Assembly: GCF_023091745.1 (NCBI RefSeq)
Contig: NC_068922.1
Span: 10,124,001-10,188,000 of the forward strand
Length of the DNA: 64,000 nucleotides
Source of the DNA: Budorcas taxicolor
Taxonomy: Eukaryota > Chordata > Mammalia > Artiodactyla > Bovidae
Direction of reading: 5' to 3'
The position numbers were made by a program, and so were the translations under genes. The notes under the pieces were generated by a model. The model did no database searches. It saw only the letters and a list, made by a program, of their open reading frames with translations, and was not told the DNA's origin. Shown here piece after piece: positions 1 to 12,254 of the stretch (the stretch's first letter is position 1; every line of letters begins with the position of its first letter).

Positions 1-559
1 TATAATAGCATAGGTTAAGTGCTGTAGCATCAGGAAGTGGAAATTGCATTTAGACATGGGAAGAGTTACTAAATCTGCAAATAGGGGAAATTCAACAAAC
101 ATTTGAATGAATAATGGGTGATTAAATGACAAAAGAACTAAATGGATACACACGCACTAAGAAAGCGGAAACTAGCTCCTCATGTTAATGTCTGTATTCT
201 ACAGGGGGATGAAATGTAGAGGCATGTGCCCAGATCCATGTCAACATGACTTCTATTTTTTAAAACCTTGGTGAAGATAAAACGGAGAGTCTGGGACAGA
301 AGCTAGAGCATTGCTTGATTAATTAAATTCAAGTTTTGGTTACCTCAGATGACCTAACTAGAAAAGAGTTCTCAAAGAAAAGAAACTACTTTCTGTAGTA
401 TTTTCTTTTAAAGCAATGTTTTCTTAAATTTTGAATGGATGTAACAATATCTCCCCAAAAGCAATTTTCCAAGAGATGATATTCATAGTAATTATGAAAG
501 ACCCTCCTAGCAAAATGCTGTAACAGTTTGATTCCTCCACACTTCTCACATTTCATTAA
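1..559. other. Unassigned AT-rich sequence
   Basis: No open frame, RNA gene or repeat family could be recognised. It is probably the decayed upstream continuation of the L1 that becomes recognisable near 560. Confidence 0.4.
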
Positions 560-859
560 TACACCATATTAATAAAGGACAAAAATCACATAACAGATGC
601 AGAAAAAGCATTTGACAAAATCCTACATCCTTTCATGATTTAAAAAACTCTCAATGAACTGGAAATGGAAAGGGACTTTCTCAACCTGATAATAGGCATC
701 TACAAAAAAAACAGCTAACATCATACTTAGTGATATTATGTTAGAAAATGACATTACAGTAAAAAGATTGAATACTTTCTCCCTACAATCAAGAATGAGG
801 CAAGGATCTGTGCTCTTGCCACTTCTGTTCAACATCGAACTACAATTTCTAGCCAGGGA

Positions 860-952
860 AATTGGGGTGGAAATTATATAAAAGACAGCCAGATTGAAAA
901 GGAAAACATAAAACTTCCTCTATGTGAGATGATATGATCTTATATATAGCAA
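860..952 (+). repeat. Source copy of a 93-bp dispersed direct repeat in L1
   Basis: This stretch recurs at 1507-1599 with offset 647 and only two differences (positions 888 and 933). Here it sits where L1 ORF2 expects it, just before and over the FADD-box region, so it is the native copy. Confidence 0.9.
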
Positions 953-1506
953 ATTTTTTTAAAAATCTATAAAAATAGAACTAATAAATGAGTTAAGTGA
1001 GGTTGCAGGACACAAGAACCACATTAAAAAGTCAACTGTATTTCTACACAACAGTAAACAAACTGAAAAGATATTAAGAAAACAATGATATTTATAACAT
1101 CAAAATAATAAAATATCTGGCAATAACAAAACAAGTATAAAGTGTACACTCTGAAAACTGTAAAACATTCTTTAAAAAAATGAAAGATCCAAGTAAGTAG
1201 AAGGATATCACATGTCCACAGATTGAAAGATAACACTGTAAAGTGGGCAATATAACCTAGACTGATCTAAAAATTCAACTCATTCCCTATTAAAATCTCA
1301 GTTGACTTCTTTGAAGAAATTGATAAGCTGTTTCTAAAATATGAAAGGATAGCCAAAATAATCTTGCAAAAGAAGAACAAATTTTACAAAGCTACAATAG
1401 TCAAAAACCAGTGTAGTACCAGCATAAGGGCAAACTTCTGGATGAATGGAATAGAATTGAGAGTTCAGAAGTAAATCCATAAAACTATGGTCAATTGATT
1501 TTCAAC

Positions 1507-1599
1507 AATTGGGGTGGAAATTATATAAAAGACAACCAGATTGAAAAGGAAAACATAAAACTTCCTCTATGTGAGATGACATGATCTTATATATAGCAA
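1507..1599 (+). repeat. Inserted copy of the 93-bp L1 segment
   Basis: A copy of 860-952 interrupts the L1 ORF2 C-terminal region. The L1 text runs up to ttttcaaca before it and resumes with gggtgccaagacc after it. The uninterrupted wording is seen in the related L1 at 49265-49290. A caa trinucleotide at the junction is shared by donor and target. Confidence 0.85.
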
Positions 1600-2460
1600 G
1601 GGTGCCAAGACCATACAGTGGAGAAAGAATAGTCTTTTCAACAAATAGTACTGAGAACTAGATAGCCACATGCAAAAAAATGAAACACAAAAGGGAAAAA
1701 AACAAAAGCAAACTGAACCCCTACCTCATATCACATTGAAAAAAATCAACTCAAAATGTATCAGAGTTCACCTATAAGAATTCAAACTATAAAAGTCTTA
1801 GAAGAAAACACAGGTATGAATCTTCATGATTTTGGGACTATTTTCTCAGATATGAACCTCAAAGAATGAATCACAAAAGAACAAGTAGATAAACTGGATT
1901 TTATAAAAATTAAAATTTGCACTTCAGAGGACACCGTGAAACAAAATGAAAGGACAACCCATGAAATGGGGGGAGATACTTTCAAACCATATAGCTGATA
2001 AAAAATTGTACCCAGAATACACCAAAGACTCATAATTTAATGATAAAAGACAAATACTCAATTTAAAAATGGGCAAAGGATTTGAATAACATTCTCCCAA
2101 GAAGATATACAGCAGGGCTATAAGTACATGAAAAGAGTTCAGCATCACTAACTATTAAGAAAATGCAAAAAACAAACTCAAAAGGCCAGATATTACATGA
2201 TTCCATTTATATGAAGTGTCCAGAGTAGGTAAACTTGTAGAAACAGAAAGTAGATTCACGGTTGCCTGGGACCAGGGAGATGTCGAAGTGAGATAGGAAT
2301 AATTTCTAATTGGTATGGGTTTTGTTTACGGAATGATGAATATGTCCTGAAATTAGACAGTGGTGATGTTGGCACAATTTTGTGAATACACTAAAAATCA
2401 CTGAGTTGTTTTCTTTAAATAAGTGAATTGTATGGTATTTAAATTTTATTTCAATAGTGC

Positions 2461-3537
2461 TTTCTTGTTTGTTTTCAGACAGATAAGTGTGTTTCCTATA
2501 TTCCATGCAGAACTTGTTGACAAAAACAAGTTAAAAGCCATATAGATAAAATCAGTCCTATGAGGCAGTCAACAAGATTTGGATGTTAGGGACTTTTTTT
2601 TTTAATAGCTAAAAGCCACCACTTGAGAAAAGCCCAACCAATGGACTGTTTGTTGCAGTTTTCGGTAGCAAGAATTGATTTGGACCTGAATGTGCAAACT
2701 TCAGCCCCAACTTGGAAATCCTGTCTCTTTCAGTTTTTATACCCAACTTCTTGATTTGCATTCAGCCTGAAGCACTGCACTGCACGCTTTACAAGGATGC
2801 CTCTGTCTGCAGCCTCACCACCAGCACGTACACACCAAGGCTGCTCTCTGTTGTTCTTGACCGCTTCCTCATTCCGGATCCACCACCAGCTGCCCCAGGT
2901 CCAGCCTGCTCCCTGTCTGGCTCTCTTGCCTCTCCAGGGAAAGCACCTTCAAGTTCTTCTAAGTTCTCCCTCTAAAACCCATAGTCACCTGTTTAGTTTC
3001 CTTCCTGTGCAGTAATTATACTGTATTCATACCCTGATTTGACATTTACATAGAAAAATGCAATTATAGCATCCCGAAAGGCGGAAATAACCGGCTGATG
3101 ATATTTGAGGAGGAAAAAATCAGTTGCAAGATGTGCTTCGGCTAAAGCTCTCAGAAGAGTGTTCCTAAATGCTGTTAGGTGCTTATTTGCTTTACCTAAA
3201 TATTAAACCTTGCCCAACTTAAAGCATTTCAAAACTCCTGTTAGGAGAACTCAAACTGATCCACTTAGAACCTTACAAAGAAAAGTGTTTCATTGGAGGT
3301 ACAAGATGAGAAGAAGCCTAAGAAAGTTCTTTATAAACTCATTCATCCAAAAAAAAAAAATAATAACCCCACAAAGTGCTGATTAGTAGAATATGATTTA
3401 CATTTTCCACATTTTAAATTAGGAACAGAGGGAACAGAATGTACTGTCGATTCATTTCCATTTGTCATCACCTGCTGGCAGAAACATCTCAGAATTTCAA
3501 TAATGATCTTCTTTTCTAACTACCAATAGATACAATT
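2461..3537. other. Unassigned sequence
   Basis: No gene or repeat was recognised. Short overlapping frames at 2712-3015 have no recognisable motif and lie in a pyrimidine-rich stretch. There is a poly(A) run at 3350-3361. Confidence 0.4.
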
Positions 3538-3655
3538 TCTTGAGTATTTAATGAATGTCAGCATTGTTCTAAGTGCTTAACATACATTTTCAAGTAATAG
3601 AGACCTGGGTTCAGGTTGTGATTCCACAACCTGTTAATTGTATGACGTTGTTCTT
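3538..3655. repeat. Two MIR fragments in opposite orientation
   Basis: 3538-3597 reads like the MIR core on the minus strand (gttctaagtgcttaacat). 3598-3655 reads like the MIR 5' part on the plus strand (gacctgggttcaggtt). Both are short and diverged. Confidence 0.5.
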
Positions 3656-4639
3656 CAAGACCAGATTCTCCATCATTTTTAAAGTAAATGCTCTATGAAT
3701 GTAAAATGTTATTACAACTTTGCTTTACCATGAGGCTTTCATATCTACTCTGTTTGAGAGATATGAAATCTGTTCTGATTTTGCACGAGTCCATTGGACA
3801 TCAGGGTTCTATCATTAAAGGTCTATGTGACATTGAGGATCTGAGTCCTTGGGTGTCAGGCTGGGGCCCCCAACCTTCAACAGACCAGATACACCAATGG
3901 TATTTTCCCTAGAGGCCCTTCCCAGCATTATTCTGCCTCACCAGGACATTTTGTTTTTCTCTAGCCAATCATCATTTTGGATGCGACTCAGTCCAAGGGC
4001 AGCTTTAATTAATGAGCCAGGTTTCTGGCGTTGATAAGAATTCTAGGTGAAGGTTGAGTGTGGAGGGCAGTTTTCATTAAATAAGCTAAATGTGGTTGCA
4101 ATTTGAAATGATATCGTCTATCCCTTGCTGAGCTGCTGTTTTATGACAACAGAAGTGACGGTCTTCCAAATTCAAAAACAACAGTAAAAAGTCCGTATGG
4201 GGAGAGATGTTTGCTTGTACCCCAGCTGTTAAAATTCAACAATGCCTCTGCTTGTTTACCAGGGTAGAACCATCTGACATCTATGTGGATGGTCTGTGAA
4301 GGACCCCTCCAAACCTCAGTGTCCCTGATGCTCATTCTGGGACTCCTGATCTGTTGTCATGACAACCGGCTATCAGACATTTTGGGTGATGCTCCACGTT
4401 CTAAAAACCTAATAGAATCATGACAGCATTTAAAACTTTTTTACTATTATTTTTATTTCCATGCATTTAAGTTTATTATTTGTATTATTTTATAGCATTT
4501 CTAGTGTTACATGCAGCTTTCATTGTTTTAGAAAGATTAATTCTATAGAGCTTTTATGGTTTTCTTTTTGTTTTTTTGTTTTTTTTTAATCCATCCCTAT
4601 CTACATGTCACACCAGAGTGGTATATTTATTATAATCTA
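3656..4639. other. Unassigned sequence
   Basis: Several frames of 60-75 codons exist but show no motif. The T-rich stretch at 4564-4590 may belong to the tail of the following antisense L1. Confidence 0.35.
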
Positions 4640-5384
4640 CGTTGACACATCATTACCACACAGAGTCTATAGTTTGCATTAGACTCACATTAGGGCTCAC
4701 TCTTGATGTTGTACATTCTATGGGTTTGGACAAATGTGTAATAAATGACAGTATCCACCACTGTAACATCATACAGAATAGTGTCTCTGACCTAGAAATC
4801 CTTTGTACTCATCCATTTATCCATCCGCCCCTCCCTCTGAACGCCTGGCAACCACTGACCTTTTTGCTGTCACTACAGTTTCGTCTTTTGGGGAATGCCA
4901 TGTAGTTGTAATCGTACCTTATGGAGCCTCTATGGATTAGTTTCTTTCTCTTACTAATTTAGGGTTCCTCTGTGTCTTTTTATGGCTTGCTAGCTCGTTT
5001 TAGTGCTGAATAATATTCCATTGTCTGAACGTACCACAGCTTACTTATCCACTCACCAACTGAAGGACACCTTGATTGCTTCCGAGTTTTGGCAATTATG
5101 AATAAAGCTGCCATAAACATCTGTGTGCAGGCTTTTGTGTGGACATACATTTGCGACTCCTTTGGTTAAATACCAAGGAGCACAACTGCTGTATCATATG
5201 GTAAGAATACGTTTAGTTTTGTGATAAATTTCCAAACTGTCTTCCAAAGTGGCCAAGTCATTTTGCATTCCCACCAGCAATGAATGAGAGTTCCTGCTGC
5301 CCCAAATCCTCGCCAGCATTTAGTGTTATCACTGTTCTGGGGCTGGCCATTCTAACAGGTAGGTAGTGATAATTCACTACTGTC
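4640..5384 (-). mobile_element. Old L1 3' part, antisense (left segment)
   Basis: The sequence is the reverse complement of the L1 ORF2 end and 3' UTR. It includes gaataatattccattgt, the stretch around aataaagctgccataaacat, and cattctaacaggta. The element continues at 5656-5740 after an intervening insertion. It is heavily decayed. Confidence 0.8.
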
Positions 5385-5642
5385 TTTTTTTTTTTTTTTT
5401 TTTTTGAGTATAAATGCTTTATAATTTGCGTTAGTTTCTGCTGTACAGTGAAGTGAATCAGCCATGTGCATATACATATCCCCTCCCTCTTGGACCTCTG
5501 TCATACAGAGTAAAGTCAGAAAGAGAAAGACAAGTATCATATATTGATGCATATAGATGGAATCTAGAAAAACGGTACAGGGCACCTATTTCCAGGGCAG
5601 AAATAGAGACTTACACATAGAGAATGGACACGTGGGACACGG
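5385..5642 (-). mobile_element. Short L1 insertion with internal inversion (twin priming)
   Basis: A T21 tract at 5385-5405 marks the poly(A) tail of a minus-strand insertion. About 5406-5503 is the reverse complement of an L1 3' end. About 5504-5642 is L1 3' UTR in the sense direction (agtcagaaagagaaagac, then tggaatctagaaaaacgg). Near-identical direct repeats flank it: tcactactgtctt at 5374-5386 and tcactgttgtctt at 5643-5655. This is the structure expected from twin-primed reverse transcription into the older L1. Confidence 0.75.
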
Positions 5643-5655
5643 TCACTGTTGTCTT

Positions 5656-5740
5656 AATTTGCAATTCCTTGATGATATGTGATGTGGAGCACCTTTTCAT
5701 ATACTTCTTTATCATCTATGTATCTTCTTTGGAGGGAGCA
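5656..5740 (-). mobile_element. Old L1 3' part, antisense (right segment)
   Basis: This continues the antisense L1 of 4640-5384 after the twin-primed insertion. The L1-like text is gcaattccttgatgatatg followed by gagcaccttttcatat. The right boundary is approximate. Confidence 0.65.
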
Positions 5741-6582
5741 TATTATTTTCTACTTCTATTATTTATACAAGTGATTTATTTACACAGATCTAACTACTGA
5801 CATCCTAAAACCCCAGTGAGGAAACCCATAGGCACCAAATGAGCAAACTGCCAGAGAAATGATCCTATCTTGTAACAGAAGGCCCACCGGCCTCTCGGCA
5901 TGGGAATCAAGCTTCAACATTAGCACCAATACTGGCACTCCTGAGTCAGTTGTTAGATACCGAATTGAAAAAGCAATAGACAGCAAGGCAGTAGAATTGT
6001 GACTTTGACAACATACTCCACGTTACAGGGAAAATAATTAGGGTTTTCTCCATCTTAGGCTTACCACACTATGCAGCCAAAGAAACTCAACACACCAGCA
6101 TGAAACCACAGCAGCCCCAGGCACATGGCAGGGAACGGCAGCTATGGTGGGGGCTCTTGACCAGGTGGAAGGTGAAAGGCGCTGTTTGGGCCCAGCCCTA
6201 AGCCAAGGCATGCCTTAGTGAGAGCAGGTCTTATGTGGAATGGGTCTTGCAGGTCTTGCAGCCCATCTCTGCAAGCTCTGACTGGAGAGGAAAACCTTGC
6301 TGCCCTCTCCTGGCCCTGCCAGAGACACCTGGCCATTCCTACTCCTAGTTGTCAAAAGCAGAAGTTTTCAAAGCAGTAGTGCAAGCACCAACTCCATCAC
6401 CAACTACAGGCTGTGTTCACCAACTATAGGGGAGGAAGGTCCTCATATTTCTGACCCTTTGTCTTTGAATGACCTACTCAAGGCGCAAAGTCCCACTGGG
6501 GGCACCCAGTTGGCTGGATGGCCCTAAGCCCTGTGCTCAGCTCTGGCTGCTAAGACAATGAGAGCGCCAATATCATCCTTTC
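5741..6582. other. Unassigned sequence
   Basis: Unique-looking DNA with no gene or repeat recognised. Frames on both strands are under 90 codons and lack motifs. Confidence 0.4.
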
Positions 6583-6600
6583 CTTTCTTTCTTTCTTTCT
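6583..6600 (+). repeat. (CTTT)n microsatellite
   Basis: About four and a half uninterrupted CTTT units at the end of a pyrimidine-rich stretch. Confidence 0.85.
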
Positions 6601-6915
6601 TAGTGAAAAGTGGACTCTCCCTCTTGCTGATGGAGAATTCCCCCAAAATTAGGAAATGGGCTCAGAACAGGGCAGACTATAAATGACAAACGTGTTGACC
6701 ATACCTTCTTTTTCTTCCTTGAAAATGCCAGCTCTGTCCCCTCTTCAAGATCTTTGCTCTTGAAACGCCCCCCCCGCCACCACCCCCGCCAATTGCTCTT
6801 CCCCATCGTAATGTGGCAGGTTCCTCCTCATGCTCCAGGTTTCAGCTCCCCTGAGCACATCGATCGCCCACCCTTCAGCGCTTCTCCCTTTCTTTCCCAA
6901 CCCTCACCCTTCTCT

Positions 6916-7186
6916 CAGAGGAGGCAATGGCAACCCACTCCAGTACTCTTGCCTGGAGAATCCCATGGACGAAGGAGCCTGGTGGGCTGCAGTCCATGGG
7001 GTCGCTAGAGTCGGGCACGACTGAGCGACTTTACTTTCGCTTTTCACTTTAATGCATTGGAGAAGGAAATGGCAACCCACTCCAGTGTTCTTGCCTGGAG
7101 AATCCCAGGGACTGGGGAGCCTGGTGGGCTGCCGTCTATGGGGTCGCACAGAGTTGGACATGACTGAAGCAACGTAGCAGCAGCAG
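6916..7186 (+). mobile_element. Bov-A2 dimeric SINE
   Basis: There are two related monomers, each beginning near ggcaatggcaacccactcc or ggaaatggcaacccactcc. Each continues through a ctccagt..cttgcctggagaatccca core and a ggggtcgc box. The element ends in a CAG-rich tail. Perfect 11-bp target-site duplications (cacccttctct) lie at 6905-6915 and 7187-7197, so the insertion is fairly young. The ORFs running through it are repeat-derived and not genes. Confidence 0.95.
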
Positions 7187-7394
7187 CACCCTTCTCTGGA
7201 GATGGCCCTGAACACCCTGCTTCCCGCACCACGTCCTGTTTGCTCCGCTGGGATGTCATCCATGAGAACAGAGATGCAGGCTAGCCCCTGCTCAGTCCTT
7301 CCCGCAGTGTAGACCCCATGACTAGGACAATAAGTGCTTGGGAAGAACAAGCAGAATTAAGCGCCTCAAAGCTCTGATGTTCTTTTTCTTTTTT

Positions 7395-7581
7395 AAAAGA
7401 TTTTTTTTTATGTGGGTTGTTTTTAGAGTCTTTGTTGAATTTATTACAATATTGTTTCTGGGTTTTTTTGTTTTTGTTTTTGGCTATGAGGCACATGGGG
7501 TCTTAGCCCCCAAACCAGAGACTGAATCCACACCCCGCGCAAGGAAAGGTGACGTCTCAACCACTGGACTGCCAGGGACTA
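7395..7581 (-). mobile_element. CHR-type tRNA-derived SINE
   Basis: On the minus strand the text begins agtccctggcagtccagtgg, the usual CHR-2 head. It runs through a B-box-like segment and ends in the A-rich region seen here as T-rich 7395-7480. It is diverged, and its left edge is approximate. Confidence 0.75.
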
Positions 7582-7869
7582 TGCTTTTACCCCCATTTAG
7601 TACACATATATCTGCCTTCATTGTTTGGCACCTACACTCTGGTTTAACACCCCGTCTTAACATTTGGCTCCAGCCACCAGCTGGATATTCCAGCTGTTTT
7701 CTTGGGCTTCTCCATCCATTATTCCTTTGCACGATCCCCACTCCAGCCACCAGCAAGCATTTCAGTCTCATCTCAGTTTTGAGAGGTGGGGAATGGGCTG
7801 AGGAGGAAGGAAAAGGGGGCATTTGAGTAGGGGGGAATTTTTCCCTCTACCTCCTTGATTTTCTGTGAC
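7582..7869. other. Unassigned sequence
   Basis: The 162-codon plus-strand frame ending at 7826 starts inside the CHR SINE, so it is not taken as a gene. Confidence 0.4.
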
Positions 7870-8345
7870 TGGCCCAAGAGAAAAATTGAAACCAGACAAT
7901 GAACAGGAGAAAAAGAAACAAATTTAATTCATATGCACAGAGGTCTCATAGGAATAGGACTTAAGAAGTGGCCAAAACAGGCAGGTTTTATACCTTTTAG
8001 AGTAAGAAACAATAAATTTGTGAAGAATGGATGGAACAAAGAAATATGGGCTTTGAGTGGGTTAGTTAGTGAAGAATCTACGAACAGTGCTTAGGCTTGG
8101 GGTAGTCAATTAAAGAGGAATTCTCTGCCCAGCTTCCCTACCTCTGGTGATAAAGGCATCCTTCTACCACCAGATGCAAGGACTGCACATTTCAGAGGTG
8201 TTTTATTTCCTGCCTTCAGGGAGACTGAGAGGAGGGTCAGAGTGTCTCTCTTGCATCAGCCATTTCTCAAGTGACTTTATTCAAAATAATCAGTACATAC
8301 TTGAGGCACATTTTGGGGTGGCATGCTCTGGACCCCAAAAGTGAC
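7870..8345. repeat. Possible ancient LTR-like repeat, unclassified
   Basis: The text style (long A-rich stretches, a tttataccttttagag block, the phrase tttattcaaaataatcag) suggests an old interspersed repeat. No terminal motif or coding remnant was identified, so the assignment is tentative. Confidence 0.25.
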
Positions 8346-8825
8346 TAGCTTCGAGAAAAGGACACACTGATGAGTAGGACAATTCAGTTGATTCCCTAGG
8401 GGATGGAGATATGAGAAGCACTGGACGTTTCTTGGGGGTTGCAGCAGGATCCTTTAAGAAGGACAAGGCGGAGAACCATGAATGGGGATAAACGGATTCT
8501 GGAAATCACTCTTCCTTTTGGAGTTTATTCCCAGGCTGGATAGCTGGGGTTTGGAATTCAAAACACAATGCAATAAGTATTTTTAAGCTTGTTTACTTAA
8601 AATCAGCATGGTGTGCGCCACCGCAAGGGTCTGAATGCAAAGACAAAAGTGACACCCTCTAGAGTCCCCTCAAGGCTCTCCATCACAGCATCTCCTGTGG
8701 AAACTCAGGGCAAGCAGCTCTGTGTGTTCATGCTGCACCAAAGTGTTCCAAACATGTGGGCTAAAGTTAATGTAATGGGGAAAAAAAAATCACAACATGA
8801 CATGCCCTCTCTTGCCTGTGGCTAA
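8346..8825. other. Unassigned sequence
   Basis: No gene or repeat recognised. A 70-codon frame at 8613-8825 has no motif. Confidence 0.4.
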
Positions 8826-9000
8826 AATAATAATAGCTCAGATTCATTGAGCCCTTAAAGAGCATTGATCTAAACACTTTTCATGCATCATTTCATCGAA
8901 TTCTCATAAACCATTTGAGGTCTTATTGTTATTAGCAGTGTTTACAGGATGAGGAGACTAAAGTCTGGGCACATTCCGAAGGTCACACAGCTGGCAATGG
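8826..9000 (-). repeat. MIR SINE
   Basis: A near-complete MIR in reverse orientation. The key phrases are taataatagctcagattcat, gatgaggagactaaag and ggtcacacagctggcaatgg. Confidence 0.8.
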
Positions 9001-10998
9001 GTGAAACTGGGGTGGTTCCTCTTCAGTGGCCTCAGGTCCAATACCTGCCAGTATTTCTCCACATCCCTGTCTCTTTTTATCAAAGTCATGCTGATTCTGA
9101 GGCTCTGCTCATATAAGACTTCCTTAATGAAGTCAGAACTGACCTCTCTTTTCTCTGTCCTTCTAAATCAATTCCTTTCTACCACTGTTGAGCCTAGAGC
9201 TAATGCTGCCTTTTATGACAATTTGGTAGCTTACTGAGTAGTTAGATATGCAGGAGGCTTACAGTCATAGGTTCAAGTCCAGCTCCATCCAGTACAAACT
9301 ACGTGGTGGTTACTTACAAGCTGTCCTAGGAAAATGCGCTAACGGGCACCTTGGAAGATGCGCATCTCCCAGGAAGCCTAGATCTGGTTTCTAATTGTCC
9401 GTGTGCTGCCATAGTCAGGCATGTCTCCAACCAAGTAAGCATGGAGTAAATTGGAGGGAGGGGCACTGGAAAAGCCAGGCTTGCCATGGCCTGCTCTATA
9501 CTTGGAAGTTACACAACCTCACTCATTGAGCAGATGCTTCACACAAGCTGGCTGGAGATGCATTTTAAGTGAAACCTCTTTTTATATGTTTTTGGATGAG
9601 AAGAGAGCTTTAATTACAAGATTTAAACCCAATTGAAAAAAAAAAAATCAAGCCATATCCTAACCTGCAGGAAAAGCAGTTCGACACAGAGAGAAGCAGA
9701 ATGAACACAGAAAAAGAGGGAGGAATCAATCAGACCATCATGAATGGGATGCAAGACACGTGTTTGAGATTGATGACCAGCACCTGTAAACAGCCCCAGC
9801 TGTGAGGGAAGCATCTTCACACTTATTTTCTCTCAAGATCAAGTTTGCTACAGTTTGCATTTTTTTCCTATTAGCTCTGAAATCTTAAAAGAATGTGCCC
9901 TAATCTGTGTTGCAACAACTTTCCTATTTATCCCGACTGAAGGAGAAGAGGATTGTGTTTCCAGCTTACATGGAATTTATGCATTTCTAAAACTACGCTT
10001 ATGCTCTGCTACTGTTGTTCAGCTTTATTTTTTTGAAGCGAATTCTTATGGCAGGAGTACAGGCTAAGCTGTATTCTTGCCTTCGCTCCTTTATAACTTT
10101 TGCCCAAAATGCAAGGTCAAGAGGCAGCATTCAGAAACACCGTCCCACACAGTCTATTTTAGGGCTCTCTTCCCTGATGACAGATCATTTCAGTCGCCAC
10201 AACTCAGAGACATTCACCTGGTACCCTTGATAAGGTGACAGAAGTCACAAGAACTGAGAAGCCATCCCTTCTACGTGATCCCAAATCTCCAGCTATTCTT
10301 TATCTCCAAGAAGACTGATGAGAACCAGCTTATTCAAGTGCAAATAAGACCTTCCCTTTGTCAATCTGGTAAGATGCGTTTTTTGTAAACAGTGGGTATT
10401 CTGACTTCCTGCAACCTCCACCCCCACCCCCACCCCACCTCCCTGCCAAAGACAAAACAAAGAGGGAAGAACTTCAACGGTAATATAGAGGGATTTAGGC
10501 TATGTGTTGGATAAATATTTGGTGAGTCAATGCCATTTAACCAGCTGGGGACTGAGTCAAAGCAGAGGTCACATAGGGGGTCTTCCAGGGACAGAATGGC
10601 ACCCACCAAATTCAGCTGAGACAAAGTCCATGTTGGTTGCCAAGAATCTTCTGGCTGGTAGCCAAAGTCAAGAGTTTCCAGTGACTGAAGGAGAAAACAT
10701 GGGGAGCAGAGGGTGGGTAGGTGGGTGGGAGGAGACACACTAGCCCTCTCTCTGCAGACCCCTGTTCTTTTATGACACTTCCTTCATCCCTTTTCATCTT
10801 CCCTCCATATCCATCGCTCCTGGGAACACCAATTCGGGATAAGAGCATTTTGAAATTCCAAGGGAAAATCTTAGGGAGGAGAACAGATTGAAAATAAAAT
10901 CCCACAATGTTCCAGCTAAAGAGAAACGTTGGAGAAGAGAAATGTCCATGAAGATTTTAAGTCATCTGCCATGGAAGATGCCACAGGCACCCCTTGCA
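9001..10998. other. Mostly unassigned sequence
   Basis: No gene recognised. A faint plus-strand MIR trace may lie at 9250-9310. There is a poly(A) run at 9636-9647. C tracts at 10421-10439 give a G-rich minus strand that could form a quadruplex. All frames are under 130 codons without motifs. Confidence 0.4.
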
Positions 10999-11164
10999 TA
11001 AAGAAACAGCAGTGGTTCTTGAATTTAGCACGCCTCAGACATGTCTAGCAGGCTTGATAAACAGAGACTGCAGGACTGCATCCCAGAGTTTCTGATTCAA
11101 TGGTGCAGGTGAGGCCCTAGTTCTACCTAGTTCCGCAGCAATGTTGCGACTCTGGCCTGATTCT
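10999..11164 (+). repeat. MER5-like element, member A of a 91% pair
   Basis: The text gcagtggttcttgaatttag followed by cccagagtttctgattcaat is typical of a MER5/MER20-type non-autonomous hAT element. It matches 12432-12593 with about 15 differences over 163 bp. Confidence 0.7.
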
Positions 11165-12254
11165 GATATCAACTATTTAGCAAAATCTATTAGGCCACTG
11201 CTGCTTTTGTGAGAACAGAGCCTCCAGGGAAACCCAAAAGTGTAATGAGATCCGGACCCAGAGAACACACAAACGGCACTGTGGGCAGCCGACCTCAGGG
11301 TGTGCCCCGCTAAGGCAATTAAGAGATTGTTACTCTCATTAAAGGCAGCTTGCAAAGTCAGAATAGAAGCCACCTGCTACTCTTGCATGCAGGTAGCTCC
11401 TTCCAAGACTTTCCTCTGTTTCCCTCCATCCCTCCGTCCCTCTCTTTCATGCTTCCAGGCTCACAATACCAAGAAGCAACAGAACAGATTAATGAAATCA
11501 ATCACACAGGTGAACCGACCATCAGGGCCACCATCCAAATCAGAGGGCTTGATTTTCTAAATCCAAATGAAATCACCTCACACATTTCTTAAGGTTGAAG
11601 TTGCTATAGAGACGGAACGTTGCTGAAGTTGAGCCTGAGAGTGTCAGAGGGTCAGACTCACTGCTTCATCCTCTGAGCCCAGAGAAAGGAGGCAAGCCAC
11701 TGGAAGAGTCTGGCAGGATGATCTCACTGGGCAGTGTAATAAAAGCTGAAGGGGCAGGACTGCTTTATAACACTTTTGATTAAATTCAGTCGTGCTAAAC
11801 AGACTGAGGCACTTTTATAAGCAAAGGCATTGATGAGTAAGAACTGCCTTTTCTGAATTTAGCTTCTAAAAAAAAAAAAAAATCCTGTCTTGGATTTTCT
11901 AAGCCACTATATTGAAGCAAATTCCCATCACACCTATCGTGGCATGTGATCCTCACAAGATCCTGCCCTTTTTTCTGTCTTGCACCAATAAATGATTCGT
12001 CCACACCAAGAATTTGTCAGAGGACAAAGGGGAAATAGCTCGAGTTATCTGTGGGACTGTTTGTGGTGATAGAATTTACAAGTCAATGCCCTGTTCCCTG
12101 CTACAAGTTGCCTGTGAGACCCAGTCTGTTTTTTAAACTGTTTCTTTAGGTCAATTTCATTTTGTTAAGGTCTTTATTTTCAGCCATCAGTAATGGTTGC
12201 AATGGAAGAGACCAGTTTTACAGCTGATTTAATTTGGTTATTTGAAGCAATAGG
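11165..12254. other. Unassigned sequence
   Basis: No gene or repeat recognised. Poly(A) tract at 11869-11882. Confidence 0.4.

Larger units (their letters stand above)
560..2460 (+). mobile_element. Old L1 fragment, ORF2 C-terminal part and 3' UTR
   Basis: From about 600 the plus strand reads as decayed L1 ORF2. The motif DAEKAFDK of reverse-transcriptase motif A is at 597-620, followed by the region before the FADD box and the ORF2 C-terminal domain (1260-1500). From 2195 to 2460 it has the usual old-L1 3' UTR wording. Stops occur in every frame, so it is long dead. A copied segment interrupts it at 1507-1599 (separate entry). It resembles the mammalian L1M group, but the subfamily is not determined. 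Confidence 0.8.

Noticed and set aside
4141..4335. Short minus-strand ORF, candidate exon
   Set aside because: 64 codons, no motif, no convincing splice sites.
6904..7350. 148-codon minus-strand ORF
   Set aside because: It runs through the Bov-A2 SINE; its product is the standard translation of that repeat.
7338..7826. 162-codon plus-strand ORF
   Set aside because: It starts in T-rich tail sequence of a CHR SINE and shows no domain.
7870..8345. Endogenous retrovirus
   Set aside because: Only LTR-like wording; no gag, pol or env remnant, primer-binding site or paired LTR was seen.
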